60,000 bases of DNA from Polytrichum commune (GCA_950295325.1 OX485803.1:72991554-73051553); one strand, 5' to 3'. Shown: positions 1 to 12,500, numbered from the stretch's first letter. Numbers and translations are program-made. Notes: generated from the letters alone by a model not told the origin.

Positions 1-1868
1 CAGCTAAGCCTCCTCTTCTCAAATCCAATGTTGCTTTTCGATACAAGGAGCTCGCCGATGCAACCGCTGGATTCAACAAGAAGAATTTGATTGGTGTTGG
101 AGGCTTTGCAAATGTACATTCAAACCTCCCTCGTTATTTTGCATCAGGCACATGAATGCGTAACATTCTTCAATTATCTACCTACAGAGATTATTATGCT
201 TGAATTGCGTGCTTTCAGGGTTACTTCTGTAGGATTAGAAATAGTGTAGCGTTACAGTGATGACATGCAAGAAAGCAATGCTGTGTTGCAATTCTATTGT
301 CGCAAGAAATGTGAGCAAGAAGATCTCGTACACCTATTTATCAGATCACTTGTGGCTATCATGGGTTTTGTGCACTGAACAGTGAGTAAATAACTTTTCA
401 CTTTGGGAGTGAGTAATGTCTTTGTTGAATGGTGAGGTTCAGACATCTATTATGGATAAGATGATTCTATCATTGAAATGTGTGTCTGCACGGATTCCAA
501 TACTGGTACTATTGTGAGTATACTTTTGAGTGGTCAATAAAGTGGTTGACTCATTCCACTTGGATTACTTGTGGAGAGCCCAAATTTTGTGACTGTTCGA
601 TAGTAAGGAAATTGACCATGTGTGTATGTGTGTGTGTGCAAATGTTGTGGCAGGTGTATAAGGCCGTCTTACCAGACTCCAGAGTGGTGGCTGTTAAGAA
701 ACTTGTGGGAAGAGGCAAGCAAAGTGAGCGGGAGTTTCGGGCAGAGATTGAAACAGTTGGCAAGGTGAACCATCCACACCTAGTGCAATTACTTGGTTAC
801 TGCAGGACAAAGGAGGGCAAGCTTCTTGTATATGAGTACTTTGAGAATGGAAGTCTCAATAAGTTCATGCGGCGAAACACAGGAGGCAAGGAAACTAACC
901 TCGATTGGGAGACTCGGCTGAAGATTGCACTAGGGGCAGCAGAAGGTTTAGCATATCTTCACAACTGTGAACCCCGCATCATACATCGTGATGTGAAGGC
1001 CAGTAACATACTCCTTGATAAAAATTTTGAGGCGAAAGTATCTGACTTCGGCCTGGCGAGACTGATTGAACGCTCCAAAACTCACGTGACCACCTTCATT
1101 GCGGGCACGAAAGCATACATCGCCCCGGAGTATCAGAAAAGCCTACGGCTGACCATCAAGTGTGACGTCTACAGCTATGGTGTTGTGTTGTTGGAGCTTC
1201 TCACAGGGAAAGATCCCTCACTTGGTAGGAACTTTGACCTAATCACATGGGTGAAACGGCGAATGAGCAGCTGCTATGAGTTTTTTGATGTACGCATGCT
1301 CGATTCGGGTGACAAGGAAGCCATGACAACAGTGCTAAATTTGGCTCTCCAATGTACGAATGCGTCGCCCAACCTGCGGCCTTCAATGGATGAAGTTGTT
1401 GCAATATTGAGGAGCATCCAGAAAGTGATTCAGGTGCCTGTGGTAGATATTGTTGAGGAAGGAGGGGAGTCGAGTGAATCCTCTGTCCAAGGAGATGACC
1501 AGGAAGAAATTGCAGCTCTATGCAAACAAGAAACAGCCACTGCTACACTAAGTTCGAGTATTATTACATCATCACTTGTCTTGACAAATGACGATTTGTT
1601 CCTGAGCAAAGGTCCACAAGACACAACATTTGTGAGGCCTTGCCTTCCGAGAGTGGTCTCGACGCCCTTATTGAGCGAAGCTGCAAAAGAACTGCAGGAC
1701 ACCCGGGATATAGTGACGATTGAAGACATTCGTACCGAAAGTGACCAGCTTACACTAGGACTCGGAGCATCGGATCCCAAGTTCACCCCTGAGGCAGATG
1801 GGTTTCCAACCCAAGGAAGTTCAAATTCGTTCTCAGATCAGTACTCAAGATGCCAGTCCTTTGGTTAG
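1..1868 (+). CDS. LRR receptor-like kinase, EMS1-like (3' part)
   Basis: Cytoplasmic kinase part of a plant receptor-like kinase; the ectodomain lies upstream of the window. Exon 1 enters at base 1 (codons from base 3, RYKELADATAGF region) and ends at 113. A 540-nt intron (114-653) with a TG-rich stretch follows. The last exon, 654-1868, resumes in phase with VYKAVLP, giving 441 visible residues. The domain has the VAVKK lysine, FRAEIET glutamate, catalytic loop HRDVKASN, DFG in SDFGLARL, and APEY followed by DVYSYGVVLLELLTG. The order and wording resemble EMS1/EXS-type LRR kinases. The glycine loop reads GVGGFANV, so the third glycine is alanine; the catalytic residues are intact. About 140 Ser/Glu/Thr-rich residues follow the kinase, an unusual tail. 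I infer an active membrane kinase; ligand and pathway cannot be told. Confidence 0.9.
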
Positions 1869-2804
1869 TTTACCTATTTACATAAAAAAATTGGAGTCAT
1901 CATCATGTCGAGGCAGCACCTTGTCAAATTTTTATTATTAGTATATACAACATGGTCACTTTTGCAATAGGGCAGCAGTCCAAATTTGATGGAACCAACT
2001 GTAAGATATGCTTGCTTTTGCAGGATTGTAGGCATTTTTGGTGGTTACGTTGTTACGACACCCTGTGCACTTGATGTGTGTATGCACTTGGTTGTTGGAA
2101 CATTAGCCAGTTATTTGAAGACTTGGAACTTGAGAGAATCTTAACAGGTACTTGAGCTCCAGATAAAAAGGACGCCCATCTTTGCCTGTTGGATGAGGAA
2201 GGAAGTAGGTTGTAAGTTATTGGTAATAAGTGTACTTGTAACAATGCGATCAAAATCTGCTGATCAACTTCAGGCAGACTAACATATGTGGCCCTGTTGT
2301 GGGCACTTCCAAAGCCACAGACATATCTGGCTGTTGGATGGGCTTGGGAATTGTCTCATCCAGTGAAAAATTGCGCCTTGCAAAGATTGTCATCTCAAGT
2401 TTCAGAACTGGAGCAGAGATGAAAAAAGTTATAAGAGCTCAAAGTGAAGACTCTTAACCCTCCCAAATGAGGTCATTGTTGAACCTAAAACGGTGTCTAT
2501 ATTCTGTGCACATAGTCCAATCTAATTGTAACATGTGTCTTTTTGGTCTCTATTTGTACACATGTGTGTTGCCATATGCCACTTGAGAAATGTTGATGAA
2601 GGATAATGATCCCCACATACCGTCTGTAGAATCTAATGAGGAGTGGTAGTGTGATGATGCAACATGCTTGTGACAAAAGTCAAGTTGATTAGTGACATGG
2701 TCCAAGTTTACTTTGTTGCTTGAGGCCCCAACAATGATGTGGTGAATTCCAATGCTTCTTGAAGTTGCAAGGAAATGGTGCTTCAAAGAAAAGGCGAGAT
2801 GATG
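1869..2804. other. 3' flank of kinase gene, no gene seen
   Basis: Probable 3' UTR and intergenic DNA. The only ORFs are short and show no family resemblance. No tRNA or other RNA gene was recognised. Confidence 0.5.
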
Positions 2805-3229
2805 TTAAGGGTCGGTTTAGATTACGGTGAAGAAGTGCACCAGTTGGTCAAGAATTTCAGCCCAAGACAAGCTTATTTGAGGTAACAGTTGGTATGGCGG
2901 GGAAGATGGAAAAACAATCTTTTTTATAAAAGATAAAGAAAAAGAAGCCTCGAGTTGGAGTTCTCTGGAGGTCAAATTTTGAGTTTCTTGTCCTAGAGAT
3001 TGAGGTTGCCCAAGAAACTTGACCTCCAGAGGGGTCCCCTTTACAAAAAATGTTGCCATGTGTGTAGCCATGTCATTTTTTCATCCATGCTTGAAGTTTT
3101 GGAGAAGTCTTGGTTGTATTGTAAACCTTGGTTGGTGAAGAACCCATTTTGTAGCTAATCATATTGCTCCATTCCCCTAAAAGCTTTTGACCAATGCACT
3201 TTTTCACTATAGTCTAAACTAGCCCTTAA
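2805..3229. mobile_element. MITE-like element, about 425 bp
   Basis: The left end (TTAAGGGTCGGTTTAGATTA...) and the reverse complement of the right end (TTAAGGGCTAGTTTAGACTA...) match over about 34 nt with several mismatches. Both ends then run into GTGAAGAAGTGC / GTGAAAAAGTGC. TTAA flanks both sides and may be the target duplication. The interior has no coding capacity. It is probably a Tourist-like non-autonomous DNA transposon; a TTAA target leaves other superfamilies possible. Confidence 0.6.
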
Positions 3230-3267
3230 GTAAAATGCTTTATGGAAGAACTTGTCAAACCATCAAG

Positions 3268-3285
3268 GGGGGGGGGGGGGGGGGT
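3268..3285. repeat. poly-G tract
   Basis: An uninterrupted run of about 18 G between the two MITE-like elements. Similar runs of 10-14 G or C occur near 23,310, 24,803, 25,098 and 25,426. Confidence 0.85.
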
Positions 3286-3400
3286 ACCACTTGTTAAATA
3301 AGGTGAAAAGAAAAGAAGCACCCCTTGCCATCCTTAGAATGCACATTGCTTGAGGCTTGTAGAGATCCACTATAAATTTCAGATGAAATATTGTGTCGTA

Positions 3401-3824
3401 TAAGGCCACTTTACACTAGAGTTTGAGGGCCCTTGACCGGTGATATAGAAATTATGTGATTCTTTGAGAAGCCGGAGATGGTCCAAGTTCACTTTACACA
3501 AGGCCTTCAAGGTCTAATGAACCAAAAAAATTCAAATGGATGAAAAATATACATAGTGTCCTACATGGCACCAAGTGAATAACGTTTCATGGTCTACCAT
3601 ATATTACGTTAGGCCCATCAAAATGTGGGTCTAATGCAAAACTAGGAGTTGTGGCAATCCATTAAGTTGTCATTGATTCCTAGACATTTGAAATTGTCAT
3701 GGTGGGGACCCAAACTTGAACATATGTTGCTCTCTATTTCTTGTGGTACATCCTTTAGATTATTTTCAAGGGCCTTTATATTTTCATATTTATGGCTCAT
3801 GCTCTGTGTGTAAAGTGGCCCTTA
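3401..3824. mobile_element. second MITE-like element, about 424 bp
   Basis: The left end TAAGGCCACTTTACAC is matched by the reverse complement of the right end, TAAGGGCCACTTTACAC, with one G gained or lost. Length is almost equal to the neighbouring element at 2805-3229, but the terminal sequence differs. There is no ORF inside. A clean target duplication was not seen. Confidence 0.55.
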
Positions 3825-4735
3825 GACCCAAGATGGCTTGGATGTTGGATGAAAATGCGTAATTCATAAACAAGTGGCTAGTTGCAAGAGCGCTTTGTCC
3901 TAGTATTATCTTGCACATGTGGCTAGTTCTGATTGTTCAATCTAGGAAAAAAATTGGCTCATTTTAAAGACCACTTTACATCAACAATCACTTGCAACCG
4001 AATTTCACATGAAGAGTTAGTTACTAACATCATATGTGATTGGTTCTAGTTGGCTGCCAATCTTTGGCCCATTTCAAAGACCACACCCCTTGGTGCCCAC
4101 AGGGCAGAGCTGATACTTTTTTTTCCAGAAATTGCCACGTGTTCGCTAGAGGGTTTTTCAAAACCCAGGTTTTGTGAAGGCCTCCCACCCTCCCCCTCTT
4201 CTCTGCCATTCAATCTCCCGGTTATGGGATGAGGTTCTGGATGCTCTCCACAAAAGTTATGAGCCTTGGAGAATGTGGCGCTCGATGTTCACAGTCGTGG
4301 AAACCAACCAACATCAGTCACATCTTCCAACTGGATTTTCCATTAGTTATACAGACCGAAATTGCAGCAACTTGAAAGAAAGAAAGTCTTGTTAGGTCAC
4401 GCTTCGTCGCATTGTGTGAGGTAGGTGCTTCTTCTCCAAAGGCTTGGGAGCTTGTAAAATTTCTTGGATTCTTGGATTACCTCAATTTCTGTTTCAAATG
4501 ATTGTATGTTATCGCATTGTCGAATTTGGTGGGTAAGAGCTCTCTTTGTGTAGATTCATGTGAGCATAGAATTAGTGGTAGAGTTCTACCATCTTTCCCT
4601 TCATTACCCATTTGATTCTGATTGCTGGGTAGGATGGATTGTAGATTTTGACCTTAGACTGATCGATCGCTTTGGGTTCAGGAGAGAATTTGTTGTGATG
4701 AGGGTCATAAGGATTTGAAGAGCTGAAGTGTTGGA
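3825..4735. other. upstream region of unknown membrane-protein gene
   Basis: No coding region is supported. The last 350 bases probably hold the promoter and 5' UTR of the gene starting at 4736, perhaps with a 5' UTR intron. No clear TATA box could be singled out. Confidence 0.35.
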
Positions 4736-7591
4736 ATGGAGCAAAAATTGGGAACCATGGATAGTAGTAAGCCTGTGGCAGTGCCTCCGTTGAAAGCCAC
4801 TCATTCTCATCTCTCCTTCTGTCTGCGCTCAACCTCGTCTCTACTCGGCCCCACAGCTGCAGCTGCCCAAGCTTCAATTAGCGGCGAGAACGATTCCAGG
4901 CAAGAGATGCCGGTCCCTTTTCCTAACCCTTACATTGCACTGAAAGGTTTTATCAGTTGGTTTGCAAATTGTGAAGACGTAGGCTGAATGGGTGAGGATC
5001 CAGTAATTATTACCTGCCTTAAGCTGAACATGCGAAGATATGCAATTTGAAAGGTTTTATCAGTTGGTTTTCAAAGTGAAGGTATAGGCTCATTGGGTGA
5101 GGATCCAGTCCTTATTGCTTTGACCTGGGCTGAATATCCGAAGATTTCCAATGTTTGCAGTGAATTCAGTGGATTGGAGGGAGTGCATGCAGGCGACCAG
5201 GAATCAACTGCACGAGCTGGGGGAGAAAAGGTAGGTTTCAGTTCTGTCCAGAATATTTCCAAGATGCAGTTCTTCACTATAAAATGGCAATCAGGCATGC
5301 TTAGAAGAGCCTAGTCTCAATAGGTCTTTTCAGTGTAGATTAAGTGAATTGTGAGCATAGTACATTATGTCATGGCACTCCTGCAAATTTCTGCAAGTAT
5401 GCATGTTTCTATGGTACTTGCCACTCAAAGGTTCAGTGCCGTAACACTTAAGCAGTAATATAACCAAGCACGGGCTGGTGGTTATGACATCCGTGTTTGC
5501 AAGCCTGCATCTTTCTTGTGAGATTGTTGGAATTTTTGTGGATATTGGAAGATTTGATCTCCAATATCTATAGGTTTGGTTTCCTCTAAAGGTTCTTCTA
5601 GCTGAATGTACTAGCAAAACTGGATGTTCGAAGGGAGGAGCAGTAGCAGGAGTGGAGGATGGGAATGTTAGACAGAGGGATCCTGCTACTTCATTGTTTT
5701 CAGCTTCATCCATAAAGACGGACAATACTGGAAAAATGGATTTAGCAGACGCACGCTGGAGGGCTATGAATGGAGAAAAGAAGTGGTTGGACGTCAATGA
5801 GGCAGAGAGGGAAGAAATTCTGTCCTCTGCAGCTTCGGGTTCAGACAGGTCAACAATGAACACCAGGCACAGTGAAACAGGGTATGAAGGAAAAAGCTTG
5901 TCAGGTTGTGATGATGATGAAGGCACATTGGATCTCGTGGAGGGTGCTCTCTTGCAAATGCTCAGTAACGGTGGCAGGCCGAAGCATCATCAAACATCCA
6001 ATCCAGAGTTCAATGGATTGGAGGGAAGTAGTGGCCAGCATGCTGCCCCATCCGCAGGGATTAGAGAAGTTGGTTCATCAAATGCTGTGAAGGACGAAGA
6101 GCTCCTTGCTAAACTGCTTGACCAGGTATTGCCACAGTTTCCAGTCTCCATTAAGCAACAATGCCTTTTTTGTGATATCTTGGACATTGAAGTATGTGAG
6201 AACCAAGCTGGCAGAGTTTTCATCTTGGCTCAAAGTGTGCATCATAGCATCGAGGCAGTCTAGGTCAATGTCTGAAGGGTCGTTTACACCACAAAGGTGT
6301 TTGTGTTTGTGGTTTTGGTTAAACCACCAAACTCAACCACAACTACAGTTTTTCCTGTTCACACTTGCCCTGTGTGAATCCTTGTGGTTGTGGTCTATGG
6401 TAGGGTTGGTGTTCTAAATTGCAATTTGATATTGGCTTAGGTCTTGGACTTGAGAAGAAATTAAAGTTATAATTATCCTTGTTGGACTTGGATTCTAGTT
6501 TTAAAGGGGTTCCCTCAACTTTCTCTCTGGACCTTAATCTTGAAGTTCTCTAGTGGTGCCACATGGGCATGAAGAACCACCTTAAGGGTGATAACCATGT
6601 GGATTAGTGAGGTTGATGGGGTAGAGGATGGTTGTGGTTGTGGACAACATTTATTATGCCTTTCCCATGGAATTAGAACCAAAGAAAGTAAATCACGACC
6701 ACAACCACAACCACAACCACCCTTAGTGTAAACAACCTGTGAAGTAACCCAAGTGGGTGCGTGTTTTTTTAGGGTTTTACTCGGTGGATTGATTGAGGGC
6801 CTCTTTAATTCCTTCATATAGGTCATTGAGGAGTGTGCTTGTGATTCTTGTAGGTGCACCATCTGAAGAAACAAAGAGACCGAAGGTCTGGGGAACCTCG
6901 GTCATTGACACATGTTGAGGATCATGATAGTAGACGCAGAAGTGTTGGGAGGGAGAAGAAGACATCTTCAAGGAATGAACTGAGGATGACTTTAGAAGCA
7001 GCATCAGAGGCAGCCAAGGCAGCTGCAGATGCAGCTCAAGCTGTTGCAATTTTAGTAGCTAAGAATACGAGCACAATCGAACTCCTTACTCAAACATTAA
7101 ATTCCTCACCTGGCTCCAATGTTACTCAATCACAAGAACAGGAGAGTGGGAGGAAGCTGAAGAGTACGGTAGGAGAGACTAGTGGATCTGACACAGAGGA
7201 TGAAACGCAGAAAGCTATTGTGAAGCAGAATAAGAGGACACATTGGATATTGGGGTTTATGGTAGTCACTACTATTGCTTGGAGGTTTGGAGTTGTGAAA
7301 ATGGTAAACAGAGTTAGGAGTAAGTTAAATAATCCAATGGATTATGTTGGCGGCCTGCTTGGAGGTGGCAAGGATTCAGACTCAGATGAGGAGGATGAAC
7401 CTGAGAAGAAAAACATTTTGGAACAGATTAAACTGCCTTCACTACTTGCAGGTGATGCAGCAGATAATACAGAGAGCAAATCTGACAAAGGTGCCTCGAA
7501 GCTTGTAGAACCACAAGCTGAAGTAGTGAAGGAGGATGAGACAGTTTTTAACTTTGGTAACCTGCTGCAGATTGGGCCCAGTAGAAAGTAA
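4736..7591 (+). CDS. unknown acidic single-pass membrane protein
   Basis: I do not recognise the family. The ATG at 4736 opens exon 1 (MEQKLGTMDSSK...), which ends between 4946 and 4983. A small exon follows, probably 5161-5230. Exon 5592-6125 and the last exon 6854-7591 join in phase at LLDQ|VHHLKKQRD. The product is about 520 residues. It is Ser/Glu-rich, with an alanine-rich heptad-like stretch (EAASEAAKAAADAAQAVAIL) in exon 4 that suggests a short coiled coil. One hydrophobic segment (WILGFMVVTTIAW) near residue 135 of exon 4 is followed by basic residues and an acidic SDSDEEDEPEKK tail, which suggests a single-pass membrane protein. The peptide around EFSGLEG in exon 2 recurs as EFNGLEG in exon 3. 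The exon 1-2 joint is unresolved because the region is tandemly duplicated. Function unknown. Confidence 0.65.
4938..5160 (+). repeat. two-copy tandem duplication over a splice region
   Basis: Two units of about 105-110 bp start with TGAAAGGTTTTATCAGTTGG at about 4941 and again at about 5050. Both also share GGGTGAGGATCCAGT and a closing GAAGAT...GCA stretch. The unit spans the exon 1 donor and part of intron 1 of the surrounding gene, so two candidate donors exist. Confidence 0.75.
6277..6738. mobile_element. MITE-like element in last intron
   Basis: The left end AGGGTCGTTTACACCACAAAGG matches the reverse complement of the right end, AGGTTGTTTACACTAAGGG. Both then continue into GTTTGTG/GTTGTGG repeats. 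The element is about 462 bp, inside the intron 6126-6853, and non-coding. It makes up nearly two thirds of that intron. The target duplication is not clear. Confidence 0.6.
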
Positions 7592-9587
7592 TTCTGCAGG
7601 ATGGCTAATGTTGATGCGGAGCTGTTTTTAAACCTCTGTGCTTGTTACCCTTTGGGTTAGTCTTAACAAAGATACAGCTGCTTAGCAGGAACAAATTCTC
7701 ATGCCTTACTGTGCATGTGTGCTTTCTGCGTTCATTATTGTTGCTACTGTATTGTAGATTGTTTGAGAGCTTGTGTATAATGTTGTGGTATTGGAGTTAT
7801 TCATAAAGTCTTGGCATCAGACTCCTGTTGAGTTGGCTAAAACGTAAGTTCGAGAGCTTATGCACAAGCCACAGAAGTTTAGTTAATACTTAAATTACCA
7901 TACCCAAAGAGTTGTGTTGGGCTAATAAATACATGCTTTCTAGCTTGTCCAACTAGGATACATGGGCCAACTTAGCCTTGCATAGGCTGATCCAAGATTT
8001 AAGGTGATGGGTTGCATGGGCAAATTGTATTTTAAATCCTAAAGTTCTCTCAAAGTTTTTGCAACAAGAGGAGGTGCAAGGAGCTTCACCCAACTTTCAA
8101 ATTAGACTCTGACACATGGCGAACTAATGAGGTTTAATAGATGGTTCTCTCAAAGAAGGATCAACCCATGGTTTCGTTCTTCTTTTAGGAGATAACTCTA
8201 TTATATCTTGACTCTATTATAACTTGAAGGCACTTTGTAGACCTACTTTAAGCTTTTTGATACAACAACTTTCCAAAAGAATCAAGTTTAAGGAGTGCCA
8301 ACAGATTCCTTTGATAACAAATCAAACCAGATTGACATGTCTAGAAACCTTCATGCAAAATCCATGCAGGAAGTGTCCCACATGTATTGGACTGCAAATT
8401 AGGGCATTTGTGAGTTGATGGTATTTTCCAGGAAAATGTAGAGTCCCACAGTGCCTTGCTTTGTCAAGGTTCCACCAATGGAGGTATTAGTGGTCTTCAA
8501 ATGCAGAGTGGGTTAAAATGTTTTAAAAAATGGAAGGATTTTTCTTTAACTTGTAGGTTAAGATTTCTTAGAACTTGAAGATTTAGCTCTACGCAAAAGT
8601 AATCTGTTTAGAATTGGGGGTGGCCCACAGTAATTGCATCAGAAACTGTAATATACTTGACGCATACAATGCGGTTAAAACAGATGTGGTGCCCGGCAAT
8701 CAAAGTTCATCACATGGACAAAACCGGCTGCTACATGCAAATGAGAACATCCCAGTTTATGGATCATAAATCATAGTCCAAACCGCACAAGGTGATGGTA
8801 GAATCTTTGTCCTCTCTAAACATGACATGATGGCCTCAGTGGATGAGAGTTGCCTCAAAACCATTCAATTAGGACAAGGGCAGGATTAGCAATTAATCAC
8901 AAATGACAATGCAATACAATCATCAGTTTGACAAAAGTTCACAATATCTGACTGGGCAGCATGAAACATTTGAAGTTTGAACACATTAATGTCGTCCTCA
9001 TTCTGCCATGTCGATATCTTGAAATACCTGTAAATGAAAATTTAAAAGTATTGACTGGGCAGCTGAACTACATACATGGAATGTGCTGCTGACGAACCTG
9101 ATGTGCCAGCAATTCGTAGTTCCGATTGATTATCATAAAGTTTTCCAGCACGACACCTTTGAATCTCCAAATTCAGAGACGAGTGTTTTTTATTCTTATA
9201 TTAGAATCTGCTAAGTTGGTAGACTGTAGCACTGGATTCCGAAGTTGGCCAAAAGTCAAAGTCGCATTGGCCGGCAACTTGAGTAGTCACATTCCGTATG
9301 ACACTGTGTGTCACAGAGGACTCAGTGGGCTTGGTTTCTAGGGAAGTTCCAACGAGCTGTGCAAGACGACCTAAGAATTTATACAGAGTTCCTGTCCGCA
9401 TAGTTACACCTTCGAAATGCTAGAAGGTATAGAGGGTGAGAGACAGTGGAGAGAGGAAGAGGCACTTTGATGGTCAATCTATTCCTCGAAAGACACATAG
9501 ATAAAAGAGGGTGAGGTACGAGGTATTGGGATTTAGAGAGAAATTAATTCCACGAATCTTACAATCCGGTGTGGGCAGGAGGTAGCG
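7592..9587. other. intergenic region before the acyl-CoA oxidase gene
   Basis: The first 250 bases are probable 3' UTR of the upstream gene. The rest has no supported coding region. The last 200 bases are purine-rich (repeated GAGAG) and should contain the ACX3 promoter and 5' UTR; no defined box could be assigned. Confidence 0.4.
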
Positions 9588-12500
9588 ATGGAGGAGAGGA
9601 GAGGTGGAGCGCTATGGCGGACGGCAGTGTTAGCCAAGCATTTGAGGCAGGCGACAAGCAGCCCAGTGGCAGCTGATTTACTTCAACTCTCTGGCTGCGT
9701 AGCTTACGAGCCTCCGGAGTACAATTCAGGTCTTTTTTTCATCTTATGAGTCATCCCATATTCCTTATTTCCATTCAAAACTTGATTTTGAGAGAGGAAA
9801 ACCAATTCACTGCAATGGAGGAATAGGTAAGCAATGGGTAGAAACAAGGCTTCGATCACAAGAAGCCTTTTCAGGTCTTCAACCATCTTATGAGTCAACC
9901 CATGATCCTTATTTCCATTCATATCTTGATTTGAGAAGGAAAAAAAGAAAAAAGAAAAAAAGAAGAAAAAAACCCACTGCAATGGAGGAATAAATAAGCA
10001 ATGGTCAGAATGAGGCTTCTTCGGTCACAAGAAGCCCATCGAAGCTCATTGGGATTTGTGGATTTTGTGAGAGTGCAGAGGGAACTGGTTTTGACAAACG
10101 GGCTTTGAGGCTTTTGTTGGACGGACACGATCTGGAGACCAGGGACTATATGTATGAGTTGATGATGGGCAGTGACTTGTTTGTGAAGAGAAGACTGCGT
10201 GATAAAATTTACGTTTCTCCCGACTTCAATTTACCTATGGATGAGCAAAGAGAGAGGACATTGGACCGCATTCTCTTCCTGCGGGATAAGGGTGTTCTCC
10301 GAAGATGGTTTGAGGACCAGTCCTATGAGGCGTCTTTAAAGAGGGCTGCCATCGTTGAAACTTTAGACATCTTTGATCATTCCCTGTCTATCAAGCTCGG
10401 AGTGCACATGAATCTGTGGTAATTAATTATTTTCCTTCAGCAATCATCAGCAATTTGAGAAAAATTTAAAGTGGTTTAAATCGCACTAGGAGAAGTGATT
10501 GCACATAATTACACATTTTGATCTGGGGCTAATCAAGAGCATTTGGGTTGCATCAGGGGGACTTCTATCTTGGCTCTTGGAACAAAGCGACATCACGAGA
10601 AATGGTTGCAGCGGACAGAGAATTACGAAGTGCAAGGTTGCTTTGCAATCACAGAGCTTGGCCATGGCAGCAATGTACATGCACTTAACCTATTTGGATG
10701 ATAATAGACAAACGAAATGTCAACATTGGACGCTCACCTGGACATTAACCTTGAAAGATTTGAGTTCCAAGTGAATGGACCGTTTGATGTTTGAGCTCTT
10801 TTAACACAACCCTCCAGGTATCTAAAGCTCGAAGTAATTCTTCTGGTCAGGTGCGTGGAATTGAGACAACGACTACATTTGATGCGTCCAATGAAGAATT
10901 CATCATCGACACTCCTTGCGAATCTGCACAGAAGTACTGGATTGGAGGGGCTGCAAAGGTACCAATCCCTGATCTATGTCTTGTAGTAATGGGAATCAGT
11001 TGCATTTTTCCAATTGATGTATGTATCAATTGATGTCATTTTCTCAATAGGATGTTCCAATTGATGTTCCATGGACCAAATGAGGAATTTTGTGGTTGTT
11101 TCGCCAGCATGCCACCCACGCAATTGTCTTCTCCCAGCTTTTGATCAACGGAAGAAATGAAGGCCTCCATGCCTTTGTATGCCAATTGCGAGATGGCGAG
11201 GGACGTGTGTGCCCTGGAATTCGAATTGCAGACTGTGGCCATAAAACTGGTTTGAATGGGGTCGACAATGGCCGCATCTGGTAAGTCCCAATTTACCTCG
11301 ATTGGAAGATACCAAGTCAATCTCGTCCTTGTGATGAAATGCCATTGAGGTATACAGCATCATCCAAGGGTTATGTTACAAATTGGACTTCATGGCAGGT
11401 TTGACAAAGTAAGGATCCCTCGAGAGAATCTCCTCAATGCAGTTGCGGATGTCACCGCGGACGGAGTCTACCGAAGTGCAATCAAGGATCCAGATCAGGT
11501 ATCCATTGCTACTCATACTTCCGTATGGTTCTTGTTCCTTCGATGCAAAATTGAAGCAAGAACAAGAACATGAAATGAAGAAATGAAGGATGTGGAAGTG
11601 AAGCGCATATGCAGAGAGTTAAATGGTGTTAGGTCCATTTTTGCGGTGATTTGCAAGGACAAGAAAATGGAAATGTAGAAATGATGGATGCAGAATTGAA
11701 GCATATATGCCAAGAGTTAAATGGTATTGGGTCAATTTTTGCAGAGATTTAGCGCCTTAATGGCACCACTCACATTTGGTCGGGTAATCATCGCCGTAAG
11801 TGCTACTAATCAAGCCAAGGTGGGTCTCGCGACTGCAATCAGATATTCTCTTTCGAGGCGAGCTTTTTCACAATCTGCAAAAGGTCCGGAGATCCTTCTG
11901 CTTGACTACCCTAGTCACAGGCATCGGTTGCTTCCGCTCTTAGCTAAAACGTAAGTTCCTGCAAAACTTCCCTCCGAATTTGCTCAGCTCAATTTGCAAA
12001 ATATTTTTAAAATCATCTGGCAAGCTGGAAACTATCAATGCATGTCAACAATGCATGTCTTTGCAATGCGCAGGTACGCAATGAGTTTCGCTGCGGTGGA
12101 GCTAAAGAAAATGTACACCAACCGAAGACCTGAAGATTTGAAGAAAATCCATGTCCTGTCAAGTGGCTTCAAGGCTATGTTGTCATGGCACATGATGCAT
12201 ACCCTACAGGTATTGAGCATTCTTTTGCATAATTCTTGTGGAAAAATGATGGCCGAGGATATCATTCCATAGTAGGTAGTGTTGGTCATCTAATTACCTG
12301 AACTTGAAAGCAGTATTTTCCAAACTTTAAAACTCGAAAACGCTGCAGGAGTGCCGAGAGGCATGCGGAGGCCAGGGATTGAAAACAGATAACCGCATCG
12401 GGCAGCTCAAAATGGAGTACGACGTCCAGCTGACATTTGAGGGTGACAACAATGTGCTCATGCAGCAGGTCAGTCAGCACGAAATTTGGGTTGAAAAACT

